Assembly: GCA_025963715.1 (NCBI GenBank)
Contig: JAOQAG010000050.1
Location: 62,001 to 126,000, forward strand
Direction of reading: 5' to 3'
Length of the DNA stretch: 64,000 nt
Source of the DNA: Bacteroidota bacterium
GTDB taxonomy: Bacteria > Bacteroidota > Bacteroidia > 2-12-FULL-35-15
Each line of letters opens with the position of its first letter. The first letter of the stretch is position 1. Of the stretch, positions 1 through 10,323 are shown piece by piece. The notes beneath the pieces were generated by a model, which saw nothing but the letters and a program-made list of their open reading frames with translations, made no database searches and was not told where the DNA came from. A program made the translations under genes and the position numbers.

Positions 1-558
1 GCCGAAGAACATTACAAGGAAGCATTGCGCATCATTCCCAATTATATTTCGGCCCATAATAATTTAGGAATGGTGTATTATACTTACATGGGTGCGCCCG
101 ATAAAGCAATTCCCGAGCTTACACGCGCAGTGCAGCTGGATACAAATTACGTGGAAGCTTACTTTAATTTAGCATCCTGTTATGCGGCGCTCAAACAATA
201 CGATCAGGCCGAAAAGCTTTATAAGAAAACCATTCGCCTCGATCCTAAATTTATGAACTCCTACTCGTCGCTCAGTAACATGTATGCCATGAACAGGGAA
301 TTTGATAAGATCCTGCGCCTTAACCAGCGTGCGATCGATAGAGGCATAAAATCCGATGTAATGTATATAAACATCGGCAACGTATATTTTATGAATGGCG
401 ACACATTAAAAGCATTGCCCTATCTTGAAAAGGCCATTGAGTTTAATGCAAATAATAAAAACCTGAACGGATTTCTTGCCAATTACTATCAAACAAAAGG
501 AAATAATCAGAAAGCATCCTATTATTATGATCTGATGTCGCGTTCAACACCGCGATAA
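1..558 (+). CDS. TPR-repeat protein, C-terminal part (5' end outside window)
   Basis: The frame is open from base 1 and stops at TAA 556-558, so 185 residues of a longer protein are visible. They form about five tetratricopeptide repeats with the usual alternation of small and aromatic residues (for example EAYFNLASCY and YINIGNVYF), which makes a protein-protein interaction scaffold. No catalytic domain, signal peptide or membrane segment lies in the visible part; such domains could be upstream of the window. A TTG at 25 is in frame but inside a TPR, so it is not a credible start. The function cannot be assigned further. Confidence 0.8.
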   Translation, partial: AEEHYKEALRIIPNYISAHNNLGMVYYTYMGAPDKAIPELTRAVQLDTNYVEAYFNLASCYAALKQYDQAEKLYKKTIRLDPKFMNSYSSLSNMYAMNREFDKILRLNQRAIDRGIKSDVMYINIGNVYFMNGDTLKALPYLEKAIEFNANNKNLNGFLANYYQTKGNNQKASYYYDLMSRSTPR

Positions 559-648
559 TCTGCCCGTTTACCTCTTTTTCAAAAAAAATGAAAATTCTGT
601 GCAACCATTTGGAGGGGTTTTGCATCAGCGTGCATGTATAGCATTTTA

Positions 649-678
649 TTGGATAATCTGTTTTTTTTAATACCTTTA
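649..678 (+). promoter_or_regulatory. Bacteroidota-type promoter for the 727-1194 gene
   Basis: TTG at 649-651, 19 bases, then TACCTTTA at 671-678. This is one mismatch from the TAnnTTTG -7 box at the usual spacing. It lies about 50 bases before the ATG at 727, and the 168-base gap 559-726 holds nothing else I can support. Confidence 0.5.
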
Positions 679-726
679 TCGGTAAAATCATTAGTTTAAT
701 GCTAAAAAAATTAAATCTGGTCTAAT

Positions 727-1194
727 ATGAAACAACTTTTTACGCTCTCTTTCTTACTGTTTGGTCTAACTGTTTTTTCACAGCAAAAAACAGCAGCAAA
801 ACAGCAACCGTCAAAAGCACAATCTACAGCCCCGGCTGCCAAGCCTGTTCCCGCAGCAAAATCTACTGCTGCTGTAACACCAACCGCTGAAATAAAACCG
901 GCTGCAACCACCGAAACTCAACCTTCCACAAATACTCCTGATCCGCGTACAGCCGCATCATCATCTCAATCCCGCGCTGTTGCATTGCCTTACAATGTAG
1001 ACGATAAATACATGGGCAGAAAAGATGAATTTTTAAATGACATTACGCTTCCTGAATTGCCTGCAGACTTTCCTGTGTACGAAAAGGAATGGAGCCTGAA
1101 AGAATACAACCAGGTAGTAGACGCATACTTCATTAATCACAAAGAAATTTTGAAAGACCGTGTCAGAGAAAAAGTTGATCTTCTCCAGCACTAA
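727..1194 (+). CDS. Small secreted Ala/Pro/Thr-rich hypothetical protein
   Basis: 155 residues. A signal peptide (MKQLFTLSFLLFGLTVFSQ) is followed by a low-complexity stretch of about residues 20-80 made mainly of Ala, Pro, Thr, Lys and Gln. The C-terminal part (about 90-155) is more complex and charged, with the motif PELPADFPVYEKEWSLKEY. The composition suggests a flexible linker carrying a small periplasmic or cell-surface domain. It lies 73 bases upstream of the giant adhesin gene in the same direction, with no terminator between them, so the two may be cotranscribed. I do not recognise the family. Confidence 0.7.
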   Translation: MKQLFTLSFLLFGLTVFSQQKTAAKQQPSKAQSTAPAAKPVPAAKSTAAVTPTAEIKPAATTETQPSTNTPDPRTAASSSQSRAVALPYNVDDKYMGRKDEFLNDITLPELPADFPVYEKEWSLKEYNQVVDAYFINHKEILKDRVREKVDLLQH

Positions 1195-1267
1195 TGTCCT
1201 TTTATTGCCCTTTATTTTTTGTACCTCTACTCTTACTAAAATTAAAATTTAATTTAAAACAATTCAT

Positions 1268-4200
1268 ATGAAAAGAATCTTATTCTTTTTTGCAGCTCTT
1301 TTAATGTGTTACGGTAATGCTTACTCTCAGGGCGGTAACAACTGTTCAAGCGCCGTTCCTTTTTGCGGTAACGTGTCCTTTCCAAACAACGTAAGCACTA
1401 CAGCTCAAACAGGCCCTAGCTACGGATGTTTGACAACACGTCCCAACCCGGAGTGGTTTATCATTAAAACCACAGCTGCCGGTACTATGAACTTTACCAT
1501 CAGTCAGTCTACTGCAGGTGGTAGCGGTATCGATGTGGATTTTATAGCCTGGGGCCCATACAGTTCCACCAGCAATATTTGTAATAGCTTAACCGGTAGC
1601 TGTAGCGGCGACCACTCCTGCTCCGGAAACATTGAAGATTGTAGCTATAGCACTGCTGCGGTGGAAAACATGACACTTGTTTCTCCTGCTGCCGGACAAT
1701 ATTTTATGATCCTGATCACCAACTATGCCGATGTGAACGGTAACATCACATTTAACCAAACCAGTGGACCTCCAACAGATTGTTCCATTACATGCCCTTC
1801 AGTTACTGCTGGAAATGGCTTTTTACAGACGAATGGAACCAACATGCCTGCAACAATAGCTTGTAGCGCCACCCCGCTCTCGCTGATTGCCTCCAATAAT
1901 ACGCCTTACGGGAATCCAATTACGCCCGCCATCATCATTTCCTTTAACTCCAATGCAAACAGTACCCTCCAGATCAATTGGTACGAAAATGCCACTTTCA
2001 TATTATGTGCCGGGCCCGTCGCAGCCGGTTGCGGTATCCAGATCCCTACAAACACGGGGAACGACATCCAGTTTTCAACCATGTCACCTTCCGCCACCAA
2101 TGGCATCCAGTTTTGTGAAACCAGTACCACCGGTGCCAATATTCCATATACGATAACGGATGCCGCCAGCGGGGTCGTCATCAATACCGGCACCTGGGTC
2201 ACGGATGCCGCCTGTACTACCGTTACCATTCCCCCCGGAACCATTACCGGGGTTTCTACCTGGAGCATTTCACCTGCCTGTCCGGGTTGTATGACTACCA
2301 CCGATTGGGGATTTGCCACATTTAATCCGGGAGTAGCACCTGCCGGAACATATAATATTTGTTACTCATTTGACCCTCCGGGAACCTGTGCAACGTATAC
2401 CTATTGCCAAAACATTACTGTTACAAACCCTAATAACCCTGCCTGGACAGCTCCTGCAGCTTTGTGCGCCAATGCAGCTTCAATCAATTTAAATTCACTG
2501 GTTACAGGTACCGCAGGCGGAACATGGTCTGGTACAGGTGTTTCCGGTAATACATTCAATCCGGCAACTTCCGGCCCGGGAACATTTACCGTTACCTATA
2601 CATTGGGTTCCGGTTCCTGCAGTGCAACACAGTCTCATACCATTACCGTAAACCCGGTTCCGGTGGCTACTGCAACACCATCCACACAAACCATTTGTTC
2701 CGGTGGTGCCACATCCATTGCATTAACAAGCACGTTGGGAAGTACTACATTCAACTGGACAGTGACTCAATCCGGTGCAAGTGGCGCAACAGCCTCTTCG
2801 GGTTCCAGCATCGCGCAAACGCTTACCGCAACAGGTACCACAGCAGGCACTGTTGTATATACCATTACCCCTACAGCGGGTGGTTGTACCGGAAATGCAA
2901 TTTCGGTAACCATTACAGTAAACCCTAAACCTACTGTTACAGCAACACCTTCGGCACCAACAATTTGCTCGGGTAGCGCCACATCCATTGCTTTAACAAG
3001 CAATGTGGTAGGTACTACGTTCGCCTGGACAGTAACACAATCAGGTGTTTCAGGTGCATCGGCAAGCAGCGGTTCCAGCATTGTACAAACATTAAGCACA
3101 ACAGGCGCCACGGCCGGTACTGCCGTTTACACGATCACACCAACAGCTGGTGGTTGCCCGGGAACGCCAATTACGGTAACGGTTACTGTAAATCCTATAC
3201 CAACAGTTACTGCTACACCTACAACACAAACCATTTGCTCGGGTAGTGCCACTTCCATTGCTTTAACAGGCACAGTAGCAGGTACCGCGTTTAACTGGAC
3301 GGTAAGTCAGTCCGGTGCAAGCGGCGCCACAGCCGGTTCCGGTACATCCATCGCACAAACATTATCAGCTACCGGTGCCACAGCCGGAACAGTGGTATAT
3401 ACCATTACTCCATCAGTCGGAGGTTGTTCCGGAACACCGGTTTCAGTTACCATCACTGTTAATCCGCGTCCTGTTGCTACTGCAACACCGGCTTCGCAAT
3501 CATTCTGCTCCGGAGGTTCCACATCCATCTCTTTATCAGGTAACGTAACAGGTACTACATTTGCCTGGACAGTTGTTCAAACGGGAGTTTCCGGTGCCAC
3601 AGGCGGTTCCGGGTCCAGTATTGTACAAACATTAAGCACAACCGGTTCAGTAGCCGGTACTGCCGTTTACACGATCACCCCTACAGCGGGAGGTTGTTCC
3701 GGCACACCAATTACAGTAACAATAACTGTAAATCCTACGCCGAATGTTACAGCCACACCAACATCACAAACCATCTGTTCGGGAAGCGCCACATCTATTG
3801 CGTTAACGGGAACAGTGGCAAGTACTGTATTTAACTGGACGGTAAGCCAGTCGGGCGCAAGCGGTGCAGTAGCCGGTTCAGGATCATCCATTGCTCAAAC
3901 ATTATCAGCTACCGGTACTACAGCCGGAACAGTAGTATATACAATTACACCTTCTGTTGGCGGATGTTCCGGTACTCCGGTATCCGTTACCATTACAGTG
4001 AACCCAAGGCCAACTGCCACGGCTACACCAAGCTCACAATCCATTTGTTCCGGTGGTTCAACAGGAATTACCTTAACCAGTAACATTACAGGTACAACAT
4101 TCAGCTGGACTGTTTCCCAGTCAGGTGTTTCAGGTGCTACAGCAAGTTCCGGAACCACCATTGGCCAGGTATTAACAGCTACCGGAACAACTGCCGGTAC

Positions 4201-7200
4201 TGCAACATACACCATCACGCCAAGTGCTGGTGGTTGTTCCGGTACACCGATCACCGTGATAATCACCGTTAATCCAAAACCGGTTGCAACAGCCACACCG
4301 GCATCACAAACATTCTGTACGCCGGGCACCACAGCAATTGCTTTAACAAGTAACGTAACAGGTACTACATTTAACTGGACGGTTGTTCAAACCGGGGTAA
4401 CAGGCGCTACAGCCGGTTCCGGAACATCCATCGCGCAAGCGTTGAGTACAACCGGAACTGTTGCCGGAACTGCCGTTTATACGATCACACCTACTGCAGG
4501 AACATGTACAGGTAACCCTATTACCGTTACCATTACTGTAAATCCGAAAGATAATGCCGCATTTACTTATTCATCCTCAACCTATTGTCAAACAGGTGCC
4601 GATCCTTCTGCAACCATCACAGGGCTTGCCGGAGGTACATTTACATCAACACCTGCAGGCTTGGTGTTTTTAAGCACTTCAACAGGCCAGATTGATGTGA
4701 GTGCAAGTGCATTAAATACCTATACAGTCACTTATACCACAAATGGTATTTGTCCGAATACAAGTTCTGTAAACATTACCATTTCCAGCGCTCCGTCTGC
4801 AAGCTTTAGCTATGCAGGTTCGCCATTCTGTAAAAACGGGACCAATCCAACGCCTACATTCGGCGCTGGTGCCAGCGCCGGAACATTTACAGCAACGCCA
4901 GCAGGTTTGGTTTTTGTGAACGTAAACACCGGCCAGATCAACTTAACAAGCAGCGCAGCGGGTTCTTACACCATTACTAATACCATTGCCGCCAGTGGTG
5001 GTTGTGCCGCAGCTACAGCTACATTCCCGATTGTGATTAATCCTGCACCGGTTGCTACGGCAACTCCTGCATCACAAACAATTTGCTCGGGATCTGCAAC
5101 ATCCATTGCTTTAACAAGCACGCTTGGAGCTACAACTTATAACTGGACGGTTGTTCAGACAGGTGTTTCCGGTGCTTCCGCATCATCAGGATCTACCATC
5201 GCTCAAACATTATCAACCACAGGTGTGGTACCGGGTACCGCCGTGTACACCATCACGCCTACATCCGGCGGTTGTCCGGGAACGCCAATAACAGTTACGA
5301 TTACTGTAAACCCTATTCCTACGGTTACAGCTACGCCAACTTCCCAGACACTTTGTTCGGGTGGTGTAACATCTGTTGCCTTAACAAGCAATGTGGCTAC
5401 AGCTACATTTAACTGGACGGTTGTTCAAACCGGTGTATCGGGTGCAACAGCAGGTTCGGGTACCAACATCGCGCAAACGCTTTCAGCAACGGGCAGTACA
5501 ACGGGTACAGCAGTATACACGATCACACCTACAGCAGGTGGTTGTCCGGGAACTCCGGTTACAGTTACCATTACTGTAAACCCGGTTCCTACAGTTACAG
5601 CTACGCCTTCCACACAAACCATTTGCTCCGGCAGCGCAACATCCATAGCGCTTACAAGCAATGTGGCTTCTGCTACTTTCTCCTGGACAGTATCACAATC
5701 GGGTGTAAGCGGCGCTTCTGCTGGCGGCGGTACATCTGTTGCACAGACGCTTTCAACTACGGGAACAGTACCGGGAACAGCAACATATACCATCACGCCA
5801 CTGGCAAACGGTTGCTCCGGAACACCAATTACAGTAACCATCACAGTAAACCCGATTCCGGTTGTTACTGCTACGCCAACATCGCAAACGATTTGTTCCG
5901 GTAGCACTACAGCCATCACGCTGAGCGGAAACGTTACAGGTACTACATTTGCATGGACGGTAACACAAACAGGTGTTTCTGGTGCCACAGCCAGTTCAGG
6001 TACTTCCATTGCTCAAATATTGATTGCAACCGGCGCTTCTACCGGTACCGCAGTATACACCATCACACCAACAGCAAATGGCTGTTCGGGAACTCCGGTT
6101 ACCGTAACCATTACGGTTAACCCGATTCCGTTTGCAACGGCAACGCCTTCCACGCAAACATTATGCTCCGGAGGTACCACATCCATTGCATTGACAAGCT
6201 TTACAACCGGAACAACATTCTCCTGGACAGTAATTCAAACCGGTGTTTCCGGTGCTTCTGCAGGCAGCGGAACGTCTATCGCGCAGGTGCTTTCAGCAAC
6301 CGGTACAACAACCGGTACCGCTGTGTATTCAATTACACCATCAGCAAACGGTTGTACTGGTTCACCAATAACAGTTACGATCACCGTAAACCCTATTCCG
6401 GTGCTTACTGCTACTCCTGCAACGCAAACCATTTGTTCAGGTAGTGCAACATCCATTACATTAAACAGTAACGTTACAGGTACAACGTATGCCTGGACAG
6501 TAACGCAAACAGGTGTTACAGGCGCTTCTGCAAACAGCGGCTCCTCGATCACGCAGACTTTGACTGCAACAGGTTCTACAGCCGGTACTGCTGTATACAC
6601 CGCTACACCAACAGCAAATGGCTGTTCCGGTACACCGGTTACAATCACTGTAACTGTTAATCCAACGCCGGATGTTACTGCAACACCGCCTGCACAAACC
6701 ATTTGTTCGGGAACTGCAACATCCATAGCACTTTCGGGAAGCGTAGCTGGTACGGCCTATAACTGGACGGTAGTTCAAAGCGGTGTTACAGGTGCATCAA
6801 ACGATGCAGGCAGCACCATCGCACAAACATTATCAACAACAGGTACTACCACAGGTACAGCCGTTTATACGGTTACACCTACAGCTAACGGCTGCGTTGG
6901 AAATCCTATCACCGTTACAGCAACCGTTAACCCGATCCCGGATGTAACAACCACCCCGGCAAATCAAACGATCTGCTCCGGAACAGCTACATCCATTGCA
7001 TTAACAAGTGCAGTAACCGGAACTACATTCTCCTGGACCGTTTCCCAGACAGGTGCTTCGGGTGCTGCAGCTGGTAGCGGTAACTCCATCAATCAAACAA
7101 TTACTGCAACAGGTACAACGCCGGGTTCAGTTGTTTATACCATTACTCCGTCGGCAAACACTTGTTCATCCGCTGTTCCGGCTACAGTTACCATTACGGT

Positions 7201-10036
7201 AAATCCATTACCGGTGGCTACAGCATCGCCTGCATCACAAACGTTGTGCGACGGTAGCGCAACTTCCATCAGCTTAACAAGCAACCTTGGAAGTACAACA
7301 TTTGCATGGACAGTAACCCCAACAGGTGTTACAGGTGCAGTGGCAGGTAGCGGAAATTCTATTTCCCAGCTCTTAAGCCTTGCAACAAGCACAGTAGCCG
7401 GATCCGTTGTGTATACCATCACACCTACGGAAAACGGTTGTTCAGGCACACCCATCACAGATACCGTATTCGTAAACACCATCGACATCGCTACGTTTAC
7501 TTATCCGTCCTCTACTTTCTGTGTAACAGGAAGCGATCCTTCTGCTACCATTACGGGAACAACAGGAGGCATCTTTAGCGCAAATCACACCGGTCTGGTA
7601 TTGGATTCATTAACAGGAGGAATCGACGTAAGCGCAAGTACACTTGGAACGTACACCATCACTTATCACACGTTGGGTTTATGCCCGAATTCATCATCGC
7701 TTAACATCACGATCACCAATGCGCCAAGTGCTACATTCTCGTATGTGACACCTGCCTGCTCGTCTGATCCTGATCCAATACCAACCTTCGCTTCAGGCGG
7801 AAGTGCCGGTGCATTTACAGCTACACCTAGCGGGTTAACAATCGACGTAAATACTGGTGAGATCAACCTGGGAACATCTACACCGGGTACTTATACCATC
7901 ACCAATACGATTGCCCCTGCAGGTGGTTGTGCAGCAGCTACTGCCAGCAGCACATTTACTGTCAGCCCGGCTGCAACGGTTAATGCCGGACTTAATGATA
8001 CCATCTGCCAGCTGGGAACGGCTACATTAGCAGGTACCATGGGAGGTAGTGCATCTTCCATTACATGGACAAGCAATGGATCCGGTACATTCAACGATAC
8101 AACAAATGCCGGTGCTGTTTATACCCCTTCAGCCGCTGATATAGCAGCAGGCTCAGTGGTATTGACCATTACAACAGATGATCCGACAGGAAGCTGCCCT
8201 GCAGTAAATGATTTTATGATCCTTTCCATCACACCGCTTGATAATCCTTCATTCAGCTACTCCGGCGGCACATTCTGCCAGTCGGGCGCCAACCCTGTAC
8301 CAACGTTAACAGGTGTTGCAGGCGGTATTTTCAGCTCATCACCGGGAGGACTGGTGTTTGTAAGCACTGCTACAGGTGAAGTAAACCTGGGCGGAAGCGG
8401 TTTGGGAACATATAGCATCGTTTATACGACTAACGGGCCTTGTCCGAGTGCAGATACGGCATTGCTGACCATTACAACAGCACCGGTTGCCACATTCGGC
8501 TTCACATCTTCTGCAACAGCATTCTGCCAATCTTCGCCAAACCCTACACCGATTTTTGGTGCAGGAGCAAGTTCAGGCGCATTTACTGCCACACCAGCCG
8601 GTTTAGCTTTTGTAAGTACTGCTACCGGCGAAATCAACCTTGCCGGATCAACTCCAGGAACATATGTGGTTACAAATACAATTGTAGCAGCAGGTGGTTG
8701 TGCCGCAGCGGTGGATTCACTTACGATTACCATTAACCAGCCTGCAACAGCAGATGCCGGTATCAATACCGCAATATGTGCAGGCTCAGCTGCAACCATT
8801 GCAGGCTCATCCATCGGCGGAAGCGCAACTTCTTTATCATGGACAAGCAGCGGTACCGGTACATTTAACGACAATACGCTGGTAAATACAACCTACACCC
8901 CTTCAGCTGCTGATACAACAGCCGGTGCAGTAACATTGTACATTACCACCAATGATCCTGCGGGTGCATGTAGCGCTGTGGTAGATAGCATGGTGCTTAC
9001 ACTGATTGCATTACCTGCAGCACCTCCTGTAATTGCACCTCCTGCATATTGCGTAGGTTCTACAGTGGGGCCGCTTACCGCAACAAGCACAGGAGGCTCT
9101 ATAAGCTGGTATTCCGATGCGGCTTTAACAACGCTGGTAGGAACGTCTAATCCGTTTACACCAACCGGTGTAACAGGCACTACAACGTTCTGGGTAACCG
9201 AAACCGTTGGCGCTTGTGTAAGCCCTGCTTCACAGGTAACCATCAACTTCAATCCGCTTCCGGTGGCTGATTCTTCATCCAGTGTGGTAACATCCGCAAA
9301 CTGCGGCACTACATCAGGTGGAATTAGCGGCGTTACAATTATTTCCGGACAAAGCCCGTACACATACGTATGGCAAAATGCTTCCGGAGTTACTGTGGAT
9401 ACTACTCTAAACCTGGGCAATGTAGGTCCGGGAGTGTATACGCTTACCATTACCGATGCAAATGGCTGTAGCACACAAATAGGAGGAGGGCCTTCCTTTA
9501 CTGTGCCTTCCACAAATGGTGTAAATGCGGCCTTTACGCCAAATCCGGCCACGGGAGAAAAACCATTATTGGTTAACTTTACCAACTCTACCGTTGGAGG
9601 TGTGAATTATGTATGGAGCTTTGGCACAGGCGATGTTTCTTCCGCTTTTGAGCCTTCTTATACCTTTACCCAGTTAGGCAACTTCACAGTGTGTTTATAT
9701 GCGGATAACGGGGGCGGTTGTGCCGATACTGCATGTACCACCATCGATGTGTATATCAACTCGGTATTTGTGATCCCGAACGTGTTTACACCAAACGGCG
9801 ATGAGGTGAATGATATTTTCACTGTGAAAAATGTTGGTTTGGAAACCCTGGATGCAGAAATTTATAACCGTTGGGGACAAAAAGAATACGAATGGCACAC
9901 CACCAACGGCGGTTGGGACGGACGTACTGCCAGCGGGGTTCTTGCACCGGATGGAACGTATTATTACATCATTAGCGCAAAAGGATTTGATGGAAAAGAA
10001 TACCTTGAAAAAGGTGGATTTACATTGATCCGGTAA
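1268..10036 (+). CDS. Giant T9SS-secreted adhesin-like protein with PKD-like repeats (2922 aa)
   Basis: Signal peptide (residues 1-20, MKRILFFFAALLMCYGNAYS), then an N-terminal beta-rich domain with paired cysteines. Sixteen PKD-like repeats of 90 residues follow in two arrays (462-1091 and 1258-2069). The arrays are separated and followed by a two-part module (1092-1257, 2070-2232, 2322-2489) and by a third module type (2233-2321 and after 2489). Near the C terminus are an Ig-like region, a SprB-like repeat, a PKD domain (about 2754-2828) and a gliding-motility-type CTD from about 2832 (NVFTPNGDEVND, NRWGQ, GGWDG, PDGTYYY), the T9SS type B sorting signal. Such proteins are exported by T9SS and held on the surface; a role in adhesion or gliding is inferred. 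A strong terminator follows. Confidence 0.9.
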   Translation: MKRILFFFAALLMCYGNAYSQGGNNCSSAVPFCGNVSFPNNVSTTAQTGPSYGCLTTRPNPEWFIIKTTAAGTMNFTISQSTAGGSGIDVDFIAWGPYSSTSNICNSLTGSCSGDHSCSGNIEDCSYSTAAVENMTLVSPAAGQYFMILITNYADVNGNITFNQTSGPPTDCSITCPSVTAGNGFLQTNGTNMPATIACSATPLSLIASNNTPYGNPITPAIIISFNSNANSTLQINWYENATFILCAGPVAAGCGIQIPTNTGNDIQFSTMSPSATNGIQFCETSTTGANIPYTITDAASGVVINTGTWVTDAACTTVTIPPGTITGVSTWSISPACPGCMTTTDWGFATFNPGVAPAGTYNICYSFDPPGTCATYTYCQNITVTNPNNPAWTAPAALCANAASINLNSLVTGTAGGTWSGTGVSGNTFNPATSGPGTFTVTYTLGSGSCSATQSHTITVNPVPVATATPSTQTICSGGATSIALTSTLGSTTFNWTVTQSGASGATASSGSSIAQTLTATGTTAGTVVYTITPTAGGCTGNAISVTITVNPKPTVTATPSAPTICSGSATSIALTSNVVGTTFAWTVTQSGVSGASASSGSSIVQTLSTTGATAGTAVYTITPTAGGCPGTPITVTVTVNPIPTVTATPTTQTICSGSATSIALTGTVAGTAFNWTVSQSGASGATAGSGTSIAQTLSATGATAGTVVYTITPSVGGCSGTPVSVTITVNPRPVATATPASQSFCSGGSTSISLSGNVTGTTFAWTVVQTGVSGATGGSGSSIVQTLSTTGSVAGTAVYTITPTAGGCSGTPITVTITVNPTPNVTATPTSQTICSGSATSIALTGTVASTVFNWTVSQSGASGAVAGSGSSIAQTLSATGTTAGTVVYTITPSVGGCSGTPVSVTITVNPRPTATATPSSQSICSGGSTGITLTSNITGTTFSWTVSQSGVSGATASSGTTIGQVLTATGTTAGTATYTITPSAGGCSGTPITVIITVNPKPVATATPASQTFCTPGTTAIALTSNVTGTTFNWTVVQTGVTGATAGSGTSIAQALSTTGTVAGTAVYTITPTAGTCTGNPITVTITVNPKDNAAFTYSSSTYCQTGADPSATITGLAGGTFTSTPAGLVFLSTSTGQIDVSASALNTYTVTYTTNGICPNTSSVNITISSAPSASFSYAGSPFCKNGTNPTPTFGAGASAGTFTATPAGLVFVNVNTGQINLTSSAAGSYTITNTIAASGGCAAATATFPIVINPAPVATATPASQTICSGSATSIALTSTLGATTYNWTVVQTGVSGASASSGSTIAQTLSTTGVVPGTAVYTITPTSGGCPGTPITVTITVNPIPTVTATPTSQTLCSGGVTSVALTSNVATATFNWTVVQTGVSGATAGSGTNIAQTLSATGSTTGTAVYTITPTAGGCPGTPVTVTITVNPVPTVTATPSTQTICSGSATSIALTSNVASATFSWTVSQSGVSGASAGGGTSVAQTLSTTGTVPGTATYTITPLANGCSGTPITVTITVNPIPVVTATPTSQTICSGSTTAITLSGNVTGTTFAWTVTQTGVSGATASSGTSIAQILIATGASTGTAVYTITPTANGCSGTPVTVTITVNPIPFATATPSTQTLCSGGTTSIALTSFTTGTTFSWTVIQTGVSGASAGSGTSIAQVLSATGTTTGTAVYSITPSANGCTGSPITVTITVNPIPVLTATPATQTICSGSATSITLNSNVTGTTYAWTVTQTGVTGASANSGSSITQTLTATGSTAGTAVYTATPTANGCSGTPVTITVTVNPTPDVTATPPAQTICSGTATSIALSGSVAGTAYNWTVVQSGVTGASNDAGSTIAQTLSTTGTTTGTAVYTVTPTANGCVGNPITVTATVNPIPDVTTTPANQTICSGTATSIALTSAVTGTTFSWTVSQTGASGAAAGSGNSINQTITATGTTPGSVVYTITPSANTCSSAVPATVTITVNPLPVATASPASQTLCDGSATSISLTSNLGSTTFAWTVTPTGVTGAVAGSGNSISQLLSLATSTVAGSVVYTITPTENGCSGTPITDTVFVNTIDIATFTYPSSTFCVTGSDPSATITGTTGGIFSANHTGLVLDSLTGGIDVSASTLGTYTITYHTLGLCPNSSSLNITITNAPSATFSYVTPACSSDPDPIPTFASGGSAGAFTATPSGLTIDVNTGEINLGTSTPGTYTITNTIAPAGGCAAATASSTFTVSPAATVNAGLNDTICQLGTATLAGTMGGSASSITWTSNGSGTFNDTTNAGAVYTPSAADIAAGSVVLTITTDDPTGSCPAVNDFMILSITPLDNPSFSYSGGTFCQSGANPVPTLTGVAGGIFSSSPGGLVFVSTATGEVNLGGSGLGTYSIVYTTNGPCPSADTALLTITTAPVATFGFTSSATAFCQSSPNPTPIFGAGASSGAFTATPAGLAFVSTATGEINLAGSTPGTYVVTNTIVAAGGCAAAVDSLTITINQPATADAGINTAICAGSAATIAGSSIGGSATSLSWTSSGTGTFNDNTLVNTTYTPSAADTTAGAVTLYITTNDPAGACSAVVDSMVLTLIALPAAPPVIAPPAYCVGSTVGPLTATSTGGSISWYSDAALTTLVGTSNPFTPTGVTGTTTFWVTETVGACVSPASQVTINFNPLPVADSSSSVVTSANCGTTSGGISGVTIISGQSPYTYVWQNASGVTVDTTLNLGNVGPGVYTLTITDANGCSTQIGGGPSFTVPSTNGVNAAFTPNPATGEKPLLVNFTNSTVGGVNYVWSFGTGDVSSAFEPSYTFTQLGNFTVCLYADNGGGCADTACTTIDVYINSVFVIPNVFTPNGDEVNDIFTVKNVGLETLDAEIYNRWGQKEYEWHTTNGGWDGRTASGVLAPDGTYYYIISAKGFDGKEYLEKGGFTLIR
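2651..4540 (+). repeat. First in-frame tandem array: 7 x 270 bp
   Basis: Units begin at the Asn-Pro codons at 2651, 2921, 3191, 3461, 3731, 4001 and 4271, each exactly 270 bases apart. Every unit encodes TICSG or a close variant near its start, GTxFxWTV in the middle and YTITP before a second Cys near its end. The DNA copies differ mostly at third positions while the protein is well kept. Confidence 0.9.
5039..7474 (+). repeat. Second in-frame tandem array: 9 units of 270 or 273 bp
   Basis: Units begin at 5039, 5309, 5579, 5849, 6119, 6389, 6659, 6929 and 7202. The last two are 273 bases (one extra codon each). They are the same PKD-like unit as the first array, with two cysteines per unit, probably one disulfide per domain. 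Confidence 0.9.
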
Positions 10037-10060
10037 AATATAAAAAGAAGGATTATCCTG

Positions 10061-10098
10061 AAAATCGGGGATTTGGTCAGACAAATCCCCGATTTTTT
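10061..10098 (+). terminator. Rho-independent terminator of the giant adhesin gene
   Basis: A perfect 15-bp stem, AAAATCGGGGATTTG (10061-10075) with CAAATCCCCGATTTT (10082-10096), a 6-base loop and a T-run. It isolates the adhesin gene from the ribosomal cluster. Confidence 0.92.
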
Positions 10099-10226
10099 GT
10101 CTGGATAAAATAAAGTTAATAAATTTTTTTATTGATTCAGAATCAATGAAATCAGCTGTTTTGAAAAAAAGAGACGATAAAACGCAATTATTTTCAAGAA
10201 AATGTGCATTTTTTTTAAACCGACTA

Positions 10227-10255
10227 TTGTTTATAATAAATAATTATTACCTTTG
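10227..10255 (+). promoter_or_regulatory. Promoter of the ribosomal supercluster
   Basis: TTG at 10227-10229 and an exact TAnnTTTG box (TACCTTTG) at 10248-10255, 18 bases apart, in an AT-rich context about 70 bases before the rpsL ATG. This fits the Bacteroidota primary sigma factor consensus and the position expected for a ribosomal operon leader. Confidence 0.7.
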
Positions 10256-10323
10256 CCCTCCCCAAAAAAGCGGGGGTTTATTTTATTTGTAGTAAAAATC
10301 GATAAAAAACTAATACCAGAAAA

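Noticed and set aside
5425-6009. Long antisense open frames across the repeat region (several on the minus strand)
   Set aside because: They mirror the repeat composition of the sense gene, recur in the same phase in each unit and have no start context.
2651-7474. 270-base periodic repeats that could suggest a CRISPR or satellite array
   Set aside because: They keep one open reading frame throughout, differ at synonymous positions and encode a folded-domain repeat; there are no short spacers.
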